Below are positions 42,901 to 52,824 of a stretch of DNA of 64,000 nucleotides, one piece after another. A program made the position numbers and the translations under genes. How positions within the stretch are numbered: the stretch's first letter is position 1; every line of letters starts with the position of its first letter. The stretch spans positions 8,378,862-8,442,861 of the forward strand of contig NC_057918.1 of the NCBI RefSeq assembly GCF_018873765.1, written 5' to 3'. The DNA comes from Telopea speciosissima (taxonomy: Eukaryota > Streptophyta > Magnoliopsida > Proteales > Proteaceae). The notes beneath the pieces were generated by a model. The model saw only the letters and a program-made list of their open reading frames with translations. It made no database searches and was not told the origin of the DNA.

Positions 42901-44425
42901 TCAACTATAGATAAATGCTTTCACATCATTTTCCATTTCATTTGTACTAACAACTGTAATATTCACTCTTTGCCGACAAACAGGTGTTCTGTTCTGGCCA
43001 GTCTTTGTGATTGCCACGCTTGCTGCTATGATTGCCAGTCAAGCCATGATATCTGCAACATTTTCTTGCATTAAGCAATCCATGGCCCTAGGATGCTTCC
43101 CAAGGTTGAAGATAATTCACACCTCTAAGAGATTCGTGGGTCAGATCTACATTCCTGTCATCAATTGGTTCCTGATGGTCATGTGCATTGTAGTTGTTGC
43201 CACCTTCAGGAGCACAACAGACATAGCCAATGCATATGGTTAAGTACTCTCTCAAGCTGTGCTTCTTTTGTGCAGATCCACTTTCTTGTTTGATTAGCAT
43301 GAGAAAGATCAGGTATTAGCTCCTTTGACACATTTGATACCAGTGAAACTTATGGATGCAAAACAAATTTATCTTGCAGGCATTGCGGAGGTTGGTGTTA
43401 TGATGGTGAGCACAACCTTGGTGACACTTGTAATGCTTCTAATATGGCAGACCAACCTGTTTCTGGTTCTGTGTTTCCCACTTGTATTTGGGTCAGTAGA
43501 GTTAATCTATATGTCTGCAGTCTTGACAAAGATCAAGGAGGGTGGTTGGCTCCCACTTGCTTTTGCTTCTTGTTTCCTCTGTATAATGTACATTTGGAAC
43601 TATGGAAGTGTGTTGAAGTACCAGAGCGAGGTCAGGGAAAAGATTTCCGTGGACTTTCTTCTTGAACTGGGGTCGACGCTGGGGACCATAAGAGTCCCAG
43701 GGATTGGATTACTATACAATGAGCTGGTTCAAGGGATTCCCTCAGTCTTTGGACATTTCCTACTCGACCTTCCGGCAATTCATTCTACAATTGTTTTTGT
43801 CTGCATTAAGTTCGTCCAAGTCCCTGTTGTCCCTCAAGAAGAAAGGTTTCTTTTCAGAAGGCTTTGTCCAAAGGACTACCACATGTTCCGCTGCATTGCC
43901 CGTTATGGTTACAAAGATGTCAGGAAGGAAGATCACAATAACTTTGAGCAACTTTTGATTGAGAGCCTCCAGAAGTTTTTAAGAAGGGAGGCTCAAGATC
44001 TTGCGTTGGAGAACCTCTTAACAGATATGGATTTTGATAGTGTTTCAGTGAGGTCTAGGGATTCTGGGGTTCTAGGTGGTGAGGTCGAGGAGCTTCAGAT
44101 TCCATTGATGCAGGATCAAAGAACAGAGGACGGGACTTCTATCTCAGGGGAAAACACCTCCATGTTGCCAGCAAGTGTGATGTCATCAGATGAAGATCCA
44201 AGTTTGGAGTATGAGCTTTCAGCCCTTAGAGAAGCCATGGATTCAGGATTTACATATTTACTTGGGCATGGGGCTGTGAAAGCAAGGAAGGAATCTTGGT
44301 TTCTTAAGAAGCTGGTTATAAACTATTTTTACGCTTTCCTGAGGAAGAATTGCAGGGCAGGGGCTGCAAATATGAGTGTTCCTCACATGAATATTATGCA
44401 AGTTGGGATGACTTACATGGTTTAA
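27936..44425 (+). CDS. KUP12: KUP/HAK/KT potassium transporter, KUP12-like, 9 exons
   Basis: A multi-pass K+ (probably K+/H+ symport) carrier of the KUP/HAK/KT family. Exons: 27936-28166, 32570-32798, 32937-33185, 38748-38798, 39225-39485, 42490-42542, 42747-42861, 42984-43238 and 43380-44425. All introns are GT-AG and phases agree, giving 829 residues, close to Arabidopsis KUP12. An acidic N-terminal tail carries [12 protein letters not shown] and [27 protein letters not shown] (about 94-107) begins the membrane core. The family signature [16 protein letters not shown] is at about 152-167, [12 protein letters not shown] at 225-236 and GYxGQAAYL-type AYMGQAAYL later. The long last exon holds the final membrane helices and the cytosolic C-terminal domain ([21 protein letters not shown]), ending MQVGMTYMV. 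The N-terminal WVDGSE and C-terminal [11 protein letters not shown] motifs fit KUP12 over KUP7. Introns 1, 3 and 5 are swollen by transposon fragments. Confidence 0.95.
29232..29553. repeat. Direct repeat A flanking a copia RNase H fragment
   Basis: About 300 bases resemble 30262-30546 in the same orientation. Shared stretches include CATATTAAGATTTATGG, CCGAAAATCCAGTTTTTGTT, TTTGCTTATTTATGAATA and GGCATAAATAAG. The two copies are diverged and bracket the copia RNase H segment, so the segment was inserted into, or duplicated together with, this repeat. Confidence 0.65.
29560..30230 (-). mobile_element. Ty1/copia fragment: 3' end of pol (RT tail and RNase H)
   Basis: On the minus strand the frames read [68 protein letters not shown] and [13 protein letters not shown]. 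These are the conserved blocks of the copia RNase H region, with the first Asp of TNSDWAG preserved. Frames are interrupted. The piece belongs with the minus-strand gag, primer binding site and LTR at 30845-32106, from which most of pol is missing. Confidence 0.8.
30262..30546. repeat. Direct repeat B flanking a copia RNase H fragment
   Basis: The partner of the repeat at 29232-29553, in the same orientation, carrying the same order of blocks with scattered substitutions and a G-run near 30417. Just after it, 30751-30832 is rich in TTTCGACCA/TGGTCGAAA inverted motifs. Confidence 0.65.
30845..31270 (-). mobile_element. Ty1/copia gag fragment (UBN2-type)
   Basis: Minus-strand reading gives [44 protein letters not shown] and [20 protein letters not shown] with interrupting stops. 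This is the usual order in copia gag proteins. It lies downstream of the minus-strand primer binding site and ends abruptly near 30838, where unrelated TTTCGACC-rich sequence begins. Confidence 0.75.
31871..31882 (-). mobile_element. Copia primer binding site (initiator tRNA-Met type)
   Basis: On the minus strand the sequence reads TGGTATCAGAGC, the standard copia primer binding site complementary to the 3' end of initiator methionine tRNA. It is placed between a putative LTR (higher coordinates) and gag (lower coordinates), as expected for a minus-strand element. Confidence 0.8.
31890..32106 (-). mobile_element. 5' LTR of the minus-strand copia element
   Basis: On the minus strand the LTR begins TGTTGGAATACAATTG at 32106 and runs to the vicinity of the primer binding site. 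It contains AATAAAAACATAGAGTGGAG and CT-rich sequence. Its distal half (31941-32005) is repeated directly at about 32136-32203 with two mismatches (GGGTTACGTGAATGAATTAG and CTCTCCACTCTATGTTTTT). A partial second LTR or a local duplication therefore abuts it. Confidence 0.6.
34405..36360 (+). mobile_element. Ty1/copia remnant in KUP12 intron 3 (zinc knuckle, protease, integrase, RT)
   Basis: On the plus strand, in order: zinc-knuckle [13 protein letters not shown] near 34420; protease core [15 protein letters not shown] near 34703; post-protease VILANGST and [12 protein letters not shown] near 34940-35040; integrase-like [20 protein letters not shown] near 35228; and reverse transcriptase start [20 protein letters not shown] with [13 protein letters not shown] near 36000-36110. 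Many stops and frameshifts show it is inactive. The order is canonical for copia and it is in sense orientation to the host gene. Confidence 0.85.
34762..34895 (+). mobile_element. Solo-LTR-like insertion within the copia protease region
   Basis: A 134-base segment beginning TGTTGTAATATGCG and ending CCCATTCTCAACA interrupts the copia frame between [11 protein letters not shown] and [18 protein letters not shown]. The TGTTG...CAACA ends and an internal TATTATAAATAGAGGC, which resembles a TATA region, fit a short LTR (copia or TRIM). No clean 5-bp target duplication is visible. Confidence 0.6.
36833..37150 (-). mobile_element. RTE-type LINE endonuclease fragment
   Basis: On the minus strand the frame reads [60 protein letters not shown] and [13 protein letters not shown]. 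This is the core of an apurinic-endonuclease domain with the GDLNGHVG motif of plant RTE elements. It lies on the 3' side of the reverse transcriptase fragment below, so it must be a second insertion or a rearrangement. Confidence 0.8.
37285..38390 (-). mobile_element. RTE-type LINE fragment: reverse transcriptase through 3' tail
   Basis: Minus-strand blocks are [57 protein letters not shown] (the FADD catalytic motif) and [20 protein letters not shown]. The C-terminal part has lost its frame. It ends near 37285 with CCCATTTAGTTGGGATAAG and a TTGTTGTTGTATT tail, which is the usual RTE 3' end. It is 5'-truncated and carries stops, so it is inactive. Confidence 0.85.
39662..39728 (-). mobile_element. 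67-bp truncated retroposon (RTE/SINE 3' tail) with perfect 16-bp target duplication
   Basis: CAGCCTGGAATAGATG occurs at 39646-39661 and again at 39729-39744, exactly flanking 67 bases. On the minus strand the insert includes GGATCCATGTAGCTGACCCA and ends GAGTTGTTA, matching the 3' tail of the RTE fragment at 37285-37345. It is therefore an extremely 5'-truncated insertion, in KUP12 intron 5. Confidence 0.8.
41179..41481 (-). mobile_element. Small element bounded by ~67-bp direct repeats, retrotransposon-derived
   Basis: The segment 41179-41247 (TTTCACCTAACAGCTTAAAC, TGTTAGGGAATGGCAGCGTC) is repeated at 41415-41481 with a handful of differences. Between them, near 41403-41415, the minus strand reads AACATGGTATCAGA, a primer-binding-site-like sequence. 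Similar boilerplate occurs in many plant genomes as retrotransposon debris. It is in KUP12 intron 5. Confidence 0.5.
41851..42096 (-). mobile_element. MITE copy 2 (reverse orientation), KUP12 intron 5
   Basis: The reverse complement shares with 12937-13224 the order GTAACCT, TTTTGATTGCCC, AAAAGTTCTTTAA, TGACTTATCATTATG, AAATGACAGGA, TACTAAAAGGGC and GAGGTTACAAATT. The ends are weaker than in copy 1. Confidence 0.65.
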
Positions 44426-44700
44426 TCCAGGCAATGGTCTCATGTTTTTGTTTTTGGGGTCTGTTTGCATTTGTGGTAAACCTTCTGTAATTGTTGCCCA
44501 ATCAATAACAGAAATTGAAAATTTTTCTCTGGGAGAAAGTAGGTACTTGTAGTTTTAGTGACTAAATGTAACGTATATATTTATCTCTACAACTGTGAGA
44601 TCATTCTCATACTCTTCTCTTGGAGAAAAATGTAAAGTTTCATAACCTTGCATTTTTCTAAAGAATTTATAATGATGAGATTGTCTTATATTTTGAGATG
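44426..44700 (+). terminator. Probable 3' UTR of the KUP12-like gene
   Basis: AT-rich sequence follows the TAA at 44423-44425. Candidate poly(A) signals are CAATAACAG near 44503-44511 and further A/T-rich signals near 44670. No other coding sequence is seen. Confidence 0.35.
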
Positions 44701-45794
44701 AAAATTTTCTGTTATTTGATTTTTACTGTTGAAATTCCTCAGTGTCTTGAAGCTAGAAACAAAATTTGCCAAAGGACTTGAGATGTTGGAAGTTATAGAA
44801 TTATAATCACACATTAGTTTGTTCAGGTCTTTGGTGCCTTCATATACTTTAGGAGGATAACGAGGTACTTCCTAGATGGTATTAAAGCCCAAGTCTTTTG
44901 TTATTCTCCCTATGTTGTTTATTCATGTGTAGAGCCAGGTATGCAGAAGCTATACGAGGGTAGGGGACAAGTTGTAGTATCTATGCACATTGTAAAAAAG
45001 AAAGAAGATAACTCGAAGTCGTCCAGATATTTCAGGGCTTGGGTTGAGGTTTTCAGCCCGCAGGCTGGGTTAGGGTTGGGGATTTTCAGGCCTGGGGTCA
45101 CATTGGGCTGGGCCTGGGCTAATGTATTTGTTTGAGCCCAACCTGGCCTTGCCTTATATATTATGTATGCAAGAGACTAGAGAAGGACCATAGATTAAGT
45201 ATCATAATTTACTTTTTATATATTAATATATATAACATGTTCAGGGTAACAATTATTTATTTTGTGTGAAAAATATCATGCTAATGACAAAAAACAGAGC
45301 CAAACCTGGCAGGGCTGGGTGGACCAGGCCTGGGCTTAGGCTTGGTTATTGCAAGTTGGGCCTGGGGATATTAAAACCTGGCCTATTTGCACTCCTACTT
45401 AGTAATAGTTTGTGAGTGAGCTATAACTTAAGGGAAAAGGTTCTCTGAGCAGCCGGGGCATGGTATGCTAGCACTTGCACTTCTGTGTCTATCTCTCTCC
45501 TTCTCAGACAAAAGACCTCACTGCCCTCTTATGTACGATATCATTTTGTTGCATCTCTTTGGTGTGCTCCCCTTGTACCACTTGCTCATACAATACCCTC
45601 TTCCATAACTAAAAAAAATACTGTTCTTATATGTGAACTTGTGTTCAGTCTATCATTTACAAGAAAACTCAACTCAAGCACACCTTGAGTTGGCGATTCC
45701 AAATGTTTTTTGTCCAATTGAATCAGAATCGAATTGGAATTGGAGGCCGATCATGGCTGATTTCGACACATGGGGGTGGGCGCCTGCACAGGCT

Positions 45795-45843
45795 ACCCAT
45801 GTGCCTGGCCGCAGGCTGCTGTGGCACAGAGAACATTCTCCCA
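45795..45843. repeat. One-armed remnant of the CACATGGG/GCACAGAGAACAT foldback family
   Basis: The segment reads ACCCATGTGCCTGGCCGCAG then GTGGCACAGAGAACATTCTC, matching the right arms of the foldbacks at 47833-47948, 56822-56953 and 58617-58733. The facing left arm is not convincing here. Confidence 0.55.
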
Positions 45844-46157
45844 TATATATATCCCCGTGCCCTCTCACAATATTTTATTTCCTCCCCAATCATGTGGGTC
45901 TCTTAAGAAATTGTTCCCTGTCAAGGTCTTAGATATCAGTATCGGTATGGACTTTGCTAATACTGATACCAATACAATCGACCATATCAAGCTTGATCAG
46001 ATCATTTTCTTCCTCAAATACAGATGCCTTAAGTTTTTTAGACCATTTTATCCTCCCTTGTACCGATACTATCGCTATGATATCATTATCGTATCAGCAT
46101 TGACTACCAACAATACCGATATGTATCAGCTTATATGATTGATATGATACCGTTACC

Positions 46158-46577
46158 TTAAACCGTGTTCCCACACCACATTGGTGTAACGTGAGAAATG
46201 CTCCCCACTTCAACGGCATGGAAACCCCTATCCCTAAAAAGAGATTCAAAAAGTCCTCCTAAGTCCACCTTCAAGAAATATATACACTCACATGAAAACT
46301 TGAAAAGGAGCCAGTCATAGAGTGTGGCTCTTGTGCTCAAACACAGGTCCTCGCAAAATGACCATCTCACCCCATTAAAGATGAAAATCCCATCCATGTT
46401 GATGCTTTCATGCACACTCCATTGGTTGCCGTGCCCCTCCATGTATTTAAGGGATGTTAACATTTGAACCATCCAATACTTCCCAGTTGGTAGTGAAAGC
46501 AAATTCTTCTCCACAGAGCCAAGGAATTGATAAGCCAAAATGTAGGCAGTACCTAACTTTCCTGGAAGCTTAGTCAT
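46158..46577 (-). other. Unassigned 139-codon open frame, probably not a gene
   Basis: The frame begins MTKLPGKLGTAYILAYQFLG and ends SHVTPMWCGNTV. I recognise no domain, there are no adjoining exons in phase, and the flanks are repeat-derived. Length alone makes it worth recording, but chance or repeat origin is more likely than a functional gene. Confidence 0.15.
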
Positions 46578-46878
46578 TCTCTAGGTTTATAGATAATAAA
46601 GTCGCCTAGCTAGATTTCTGGCTTAAATCCAGACAAAAGCTGTATTATTTTGACATTCGTGTGTCTAAAGAAATAATCATAAATAAGAAGAAAACAACAA
46701 ATGTTACAATTATTATGGATAGTAAAAATTATTCTTTAGTAATTAGGGTTTTGCAGGATAAATCAGACTTGGTTTCTTTGCTCTATTAGTCCTCTGTTAA
46801 ACATGATAGATTTTAAGTTACATTGGAATCGGCCGGTCTTGCCTGCAATCCTCTTTTGAATCAACCATGAATGGGATT

Positions 46879-47085
46879 TTAATCCTCTCCAATTCCCTAA
46901 AACTATGCAGTGTGGTAGTTTGGGTGGAGATTTTGACATGTGGTAGGTCAGACATCCAACGGTCCGAGTTCATTGACTTCCATTTTTGTTGAGTTTGACA
47001 CTGTTGGATGTCTGAGCTGCCATGTGTCGACATCTCCACCCCGACCTGCCACACTACACCATTTTAGGGAATTGGAGAGGATTAT
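46879..47085. repeat. Foldback element with near-perfect long arms
   Basis: The left arm begins TAATCCTCTCCAATTCCCTA and the right arm ends TAGGGAATTGGAGAGGATTA, an exact inverse. Pairing continues inward with GTGTGGTAGTTTGGGTGGAG versus CTCCACCCCGACCTGCCACA and CAGACATCCAAC versus GTTGGATGTCTG. The total is about 207 bases with arms near 95 bases. It has no coding capacity and could form a long hairpin transcript. Confidence 0.85.
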
Positions 47086-47832
47086 TTCCCCATGAATGTT
47101 GTTGAATTTTCATTTTTTTGTTTTCCATTTCTATTCTTTTAATCAATAAAATAGCATAATATCAATTAAACTTGGGCTGTTCTAGGCGTCATTATGCCTA
47201 GTGAAGTATAACGATTCACTATTTACCATTTTATTTTTTTTTGGGGTAACAATTCACTATTTACCACTTGACTATGCATAAGTTGTTAGTTCCTGTGATA
47301 GAAGATCTCACATACATCTCAATGATCAAATTTTAGTCCAAAGTATGTAGGAAAATTTGCAAATGCTATATGAACGGAACATTGTGCTTTGGGTGATAAT
47401 TGATCTCTTGCTCGGTGTTTCCAACAGGTGGGAAGCCAATTGTAGAAGCAAAGCCTATCGCCACGTTGGCTCAAACTCTAATTCAAAGTTTTACAGAATA
47501 CCATTAATGGAGATGAATATAAAATAAAAAATTGAATCTTTTGTAATGTTAGTCACTTCCCATTTTCCATGTACTATCATGTGGCAAATAGTGAAGTATT
47601 ATATTTCACTAGGCATAGTGATAGGGAAGAAAACTCATTTAACTTACTTCTTTTAGTAAGATCTAAAAGTATTTTGAATAGAAAATTATAAAAATTCCCA
47701 CATATGTGGAGATCTTTGCTTCTTCTTATTCAAATTTCTAGGTTTTTGATCGATTTTGATCAATTCTAGATAGACTTCGACTGATTTCAATTAGAATCAA
47801 TATATCCAATTATATATATATTTTTTAGACTG

Positions 47833-47948
47833 ATGTTCTATGTGCAGTCTGCGCCTAGACACATGGGTCTGCCATTCAAGGGGACAAGATGATCATTTCA
47901 CCAACCCCCATGTGTTTGGGCGCAACCTGCGCCCCGGCACAGAGAAGA
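47833..47948. repeat. Foldback element, CACATGGG/GCACAGAGAACAT family
   Basis: The left arm TGTTCTATGTGCAGTCTGCG...ACACATGGG pairs with CCCATGTGTTTGGGCGCAAC...CGGCACAGAGAAGA across a 39-base centre. Related copies are at 45795, 56822, 56969 and 58617. Confidence 0.75.
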
Positions 47949-49545
47949 TTTGGCCATTTTTTTCAAACCTTGATCGATGTAGGTTGAGTGAAAGAGTGTT
48001 TGTTATGGAAACCTACATTCAAATTTTCAAATTGTATAAGGTCAATGAGTCCTTATAACCCACCTACCTAAAATGCAGAGATTTTGAAGGTTAATAGAAT
48101 TAATAGGTGAAAACGAAAGGGAAGTAGATTATGATGATATAGACATCTTAACCAAGACTATTAAATGCAGTAATGAGTAGAGAAATAATATCTTGTATAA
48201 ATTAAGGTTAGCAAAAGGACAAGTGGAAGATCGATCATAGATGACGTGGAAGAAGGATTGGCTGAGATTTGAACAGCCAACTGGCTCAAATTACTTGGAA
48301 GTTGGAAGGTATAAGACTCAATTAAATTAACTGAAAATGACAAGTCAAATTAAGCACAAGATTACTCATTCTCTCATGCAACGTTGTGAAGGATCAAATC
48401 TTCTCCAAAATTAGGAAACTTCCTCTCAGTATCTCTCCAAGTTCACCACCACAAGTTTCATTGTCCATGCATGAGTCATACTCTAATTCTTCTTCTAGAG
48501 TGACCAGTACTACTTCAATTCTGGTCATTAATAACTTGTAAATAATAACCATTAAAGAGCTGCCACAATTGAGTAGGTGCTTGGATCATTGGAGGGGGAG
48601 GTTGAGGTGGGGGAACTGTCACTCTCATGGTTTGATGAATCAGACTGGATGATTTGTTCTATTCAAATTACTTGATTCCCACAAACTTCTTTTGAGTCAT
48701 GTATTATCCATTTTTGATCTTTTTTTGGTAATAGTTTGATCTTTATTATTATTATGGAAAAATGTTTTTTGTCGGGGGCATAGGTTGTTAGGATTTTTTC
48801 AAAGATGCGACGAGTGTGGGTTTAATTAATTATAAGATCGATCATTGATGGGGATCAAGAAATACAATGACTGACGTGATTATTACTATTTTATTGAGAT
48901 GGACCGGCCCGGTCTGGCCCATTATGGAAGTGGGTTAGGATTTTAGGGAGTATTATAAATACAACTGATGAGGGGTCTCTGCAGTCACTATTCTCTTTTC
49001 TCTTTTCTCTACAAGAAAGGGAGTTGTGGAAGAGTTTAGGAGGCAGCAGAAAATCTCCATTGCGGATTGCATTCATTCTCTGACAGATCGATGCTGCTTA
49101 TGGAGGCGTTCTTATCTGTTCTTCACCAGCATACGTGGGTGCTAGGTACACTTTGCTTTCCCTGTTTGTTTTGATTCAATCGTATTTTAGAGATCTGTAT
49201 GGGGACGGATTCGGGTTGGACAAAACCCTTACTTGAATGTTCTAACATAGGTTGCATCCAAACATATGGGGATAGGCGAAATGACCGCTCTGCCCCTCCT
49301 AAATGGTGGAAATACCACCCCCATGTTTTTATTCATCTTCATTTGATGACATTTTGGTAACTTTACTAAAACTTTTAATCAGATTTTTGAGCAATTTTCA
49401 CTGTTTATTTTGGACTAATTAAAATTTGGTCATTGAGATGTATATTTTGTGGGATCCTTTATCACATGAACTAACTCATGTACTATCAAGTGACAAATAG
49501 TGAAGCATTAAATTTCACTAGGCATAGTAACACCTAAAAATGAAT

Positions 49546-49724
49546 TTTTCTCTTCTCAGGTTCCTTGATCGGTAAGGTTCACAGGTTCCTCTCATAGGGG
49601 AGGCAGAAATGATGACCTCACCCCACTCGGGCAGTGTGTACGAGCAGGGGTGAGATCATCATTTCTGCCCCCTCTATTAGAAGAACCTGAGAATCTGACC
49701 GGGAATGAAACCTGAGAGGAGAAT
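49546..49724. repeat. Foldback element, AGGTTCCTCTCATAGGG family, copy 1
   Basis: Arms TCTTCTCAGGTTCCTTGATC...ACAGGTTCCTCTCATAGG and TCTATTAGAAGAACCTGAGA...AAACCTGAGAGGAGA flank a centre CCCCACTCGGGCAGTGTGTA then CGAGCAGGGG. GCAGAAATGATGACCTCACC pairs with GTGAGATCATCATTTCTGCC. The same architecture is at 55653-55812. Confidence 0.8.
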
Positions 49725-50215
49725 AATCCCCTAAAAATACCCTACTTGAAGAAGAATAAAATCAATGACTTACCTTTTATAACAAGATCCCTAAATTTAT
49801 TGAATAAAAGATTCCAAAAAAAATTCTTTAACTCCCAGAAATCTTCTTAAATTTTTATTCCAAGGTCTCAATCGATTCCAATTCAAATAGAAATCGATGG
49901 GCTGATCCAAATCCAATTCCGTATGCTTGGTTGCTTTTAATCTTACTCTGCAGTCCACCCCTTTTTTTTCCGTTTTAAAAATAAGAACTTGAAGAAACAG
50001 GTGGGGAGTATGATCTTTGGTATTATTTTGGGGTGGGGGGTAGGGGCGGCCAAAAAACCAAACGTTGTAGCCATCCATCAGAATATAATAGTAAGAGCCG
50101 TCTTCCATCAGGGGTCTAGGGTCTAGGGCTGCCATCCCTGCTCCCGAAGATTCTCGATTGTTCTAAATTATTCTATTGCGTGACCACAATTCTCCAACTC
50201 GTTGGCTTGGTTTAA

Positions 50216-50478
50216 TTAGGGCTGTAAATGGATCAGATTCGATTTGAATAATATTATATTTGTATTCGCATTCGATTAGATTTCAAACGGATTCGAATAG
50301 TGCTAAACAGATATGAATACGAATATGGATCAGATATTTTATCCGTTTACATGTAAATATAATTTTTTGGATATCTATAGCCTATCCATATTCACATCTA
50401 TTTGATTTTCAGATGGATCCAAATAGTACTAAACGAATATATACACGAATACGAAAACGAATTTCAACTATTTATTTA
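50216..50478 (+). repeat. GTAAATGGAT-type ~260-bp repeat, plus copy
   Basis: The element runs from CTGTAAATGGATCAGATTCG through TATTTTATCCGTTTACATGT to ACGAATACGAAAACG. It matches, in reverse complement, 52104-52356 over its full length with scattered differences. It carries no coding region. Confidence 0.7.
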
Positions 50479-51019
50479 AACCCCTAATTTTAATCACACT
50501 GTGCTGCTATTACGACAAACAAGAGGAACCAAATTTTATCCTTCTTGATTGTAGAAGCAACACATGGCATCAAATTTTCAAGAAAAATAAAATATATTTT
50601 TTAGATAGATACTCATGAGAAAGGGGTTGGCGAAACTTTAAATATTTATTTATTTTCCTGCCTAAAGAATGACAACTCAGTGCCTTTTCCATTGCCACCT
50701 CATGGATTTGATATAAATGCTTACCAAAAGTTCTTGGTCGATATCACTTGCGATTTTGTTTTCAAATATAAAAATATTGGGAAAAGGCTGTGAGAGCGTC
50801 TACTACTCCTCCTCATATTGAATTATTTTATTAATTTTTTAAAAAATAATAATTAAAATTTGAGAAAAAGTTGTCCACTACTTTTCTTAAACATTAATAT
50901 AAAAAAAATTATAAAATGTCATCCTATTTGCTCAGAGAACCCTCTTCCAAATATTATATAAGAAAGAAACATGAATGAAGGTATTGACATCATTTCGGCC
51001 AATATGTATCAATATCACT

Positions 51020-51078
51020 GCTGGTGCTGGTGCTGGTGCTGGTGCTGGTGGTGGTGGTGGTGGTGATGATGATGGGAT
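51020..51078. repeat. GCTGGT/GGT/GAT microsatellite
   Basis: Five or more GCTGGT units grade into GGT repeats and then GATGATGATGG. It is a compound simple repeat, likely polymorphic, in non-coding sequence. Confidence 0.9.
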
Positions 51079-51869
51079 GGCATCGATAAAAAGTGGTGTA
51101 TTTTTTAGTTTGCATGTATCGGTGTTGACCTATAGCCACAAATACTGATACAACCCTGGAAATAAGGATTAATTTTTTGTAAAAGCAAGATTTTTATTCC
51201 TTCAAGGTCACATAATCCGGTGCACATCTAGAATGGCACCACATGGATATTTCAGATCCAAAGGTTAGATTTGGAGACCACAATTTACCCCCCAACGCCC
51301 TAACCTATTCTTCGCTTTACTAATTATTTATTATTACAAACTAATTGTTAATTGCTCTTATTACATATTACTAATATTTGTTTTGGTTTAAATGATTTGA
51401 TTCGATTTAATTTAATTAACTAAATGATCTCAATTTTAAAATAAAAATTAAATATTTTCTTAAACGGTTTTTATGTTTTCAGTGTGAATGATTCAATTTA
51501 GTTCCAATAAACGGTTTTGGTTTGATTTTAACATTCTTAATAATTAGACATATTGAGGTCTAAAATACCAATAATACTGGTTTTCAAATTGGGAGGGACA
51601 TTTGGACTAAACAGAACACCAGATTTTTTAAAAGTTAAAGCTTGGCCTGAAACCCGCTTAGCAGTCATACAGAATAAATTGAAAAGAATCAATCTTTCTT
51701 ATTCTCAATGATGCAAACATTTTTTTGGGTAAAGCAAGGACCCGATCTACTGGTACAAACCCCTTTAATTTGATTTTTTCATATATGCTTTGATTAGGCA
51801 GCAGGACAAGGCTATACGGCTACCCGAATCCCTGATAGATGATGACTAGGTATGGAATTTGTATCTATT

Positions 51870-51964
51870 GCTGTGCGCATTGTGTGGCGTAGCAACGACC
51901 ATGTGTGCACAACGGATCCTACTGTGCACACATGGACATTGCTGCACCGCATGATGTGCACAGT
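51870..51964. repeat. Foldback element, TGTGCAC family
   Basis: GCTGTGCGCATTGTGTGGCG and AGCAACGACCATGTGTGCAC (51870-51910) pair with GTGCACACATGGACATTGCT and GCACCGCATGATGTGCACAG (51924-51964), leaving a 13-base loop. There are several mismatches but strong overall complementarity. Confidence 0.75.
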
Positions 51965-52103
51965 AGCACTGTTGTAACTGCAGTGGATAAAGGTCCCTAG
52001 GTATGGGCTTAGAGTACAACCTTGGTTAAGCCCTCGTTGCAGGTTACATTACCAATAATGGAGTCAATCACCTTGATATAATAGGTAACAATCGTGACCA
52101 GGG

Positions 52104-52356
52104 GTGTAAATGAATAGCCGAAATCTGTTTCCGTATCTGTGTCTGTGTTTAGTACTATTCAAATCCGTCCGAAAGCTAAACGGATGCGGATACAGATAGG
52201 CTATAGCTATCTGAAATGCTATGTTTACATGTAAACGGATAAAATATTCGATCCGTATCTATTTAGTACTATCTAAATCCCTCCAAAAACTAATCAGATG
52301 CAGATACAAATATAACATTATCCAAACCGAATCCGATCCGTTTACATCTCTAATTG
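52104..52356 (-). repeat. GTAAATGGAT-type ~260-bp repeat, minus copy
   Basis: The reverse complement begins GATGTAAACGGATCGGATTC and contains ATTTTATCCGTTTACATGT and GATAGCTATAGCCTATC, aligned in order with 50216-50478. The two copies are 1.6 kb apart in opposite orientation. Confidence 0.7.
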
Positions 52357-52563
52357 TGACACATTGCATTATCCATTGGATCCATATCTTTGCATTAGCC
52401 CAACGAAGTTTGCTGCCTCACTGGACTCCTTGGGCGTTGGGCGTTGGGCTCGCAGGTGAGGAGCCGAACTCGGCTCCGCTGGATTGTGGAGGTCTTTGGA
52501 TATGTTCTGACGCAGTGGGACCCACCACGATGAAATCCAATGGTTCAACTGCCACCTTCAAGT

Positions 52564-52824
52564 TCAGACGTAAGTTTCTTCTGGTTTAGGAAGTGAACTT
52601 TTAAAGAAGCGGGCCGGTTTAACCGGTTTCCGTCTCCGAACGACCTTTTTAGTCTTTTTTTTTTCAGTATTCCCTATACGACTAGGGCTCAAGGGACAAG
52701 GTCTTAAAAGCCTTTTAAAGGGACTCGCATCTCTGGTTCCGGAATCGTAGTAGATTGTAGGCTTTTTGAATCGAAGAAGATCCATGGCACCTTTAATTAA
52801 GGTCTCAAACTCTTCAACTTTCAA
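52564..52824 (-). CDS. Hypothetical small basic protein or exon, 86 codons
   Basis: A minus-strand frame begins MKVEEFETLIKGAMDLLRFK and has a central KPTIYYDSGTRDASPF. It ends in a very basic stretch (KKKTKKVVRRRKPVKPARFF) before a stop after EETYV. The amino-acid composition looks more protein-like than other intergenic frames here, and the N-terminus could form a helix. I do not recognise the family, no neighbouring exon is evident, and it may be chance or a dead gene fragment. Confidence 0.2.
   Translation of the reverse strand: MKVEEFETLIKGAMDLLRFKKPTIYYDSGTRDASPFKRLLRPCPLSPSRIGNTEKKKTKKVVRRRKPVKPARFFKSSLPKPEETYV

Noticed and set aside
46818-47054. A 78-codon minus-strand frame
   Set aside because: It lies almost wholly in a long palindrome, and palindromes readily create open frames on both strands.
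48940-49150. TATTATAAATAC box followed by CT-rich sequence, considered as an LTR or promoter
   Set aside because: No paired LTR, primer binding site or coding region was found near it; the evidence is too weak for a feature.
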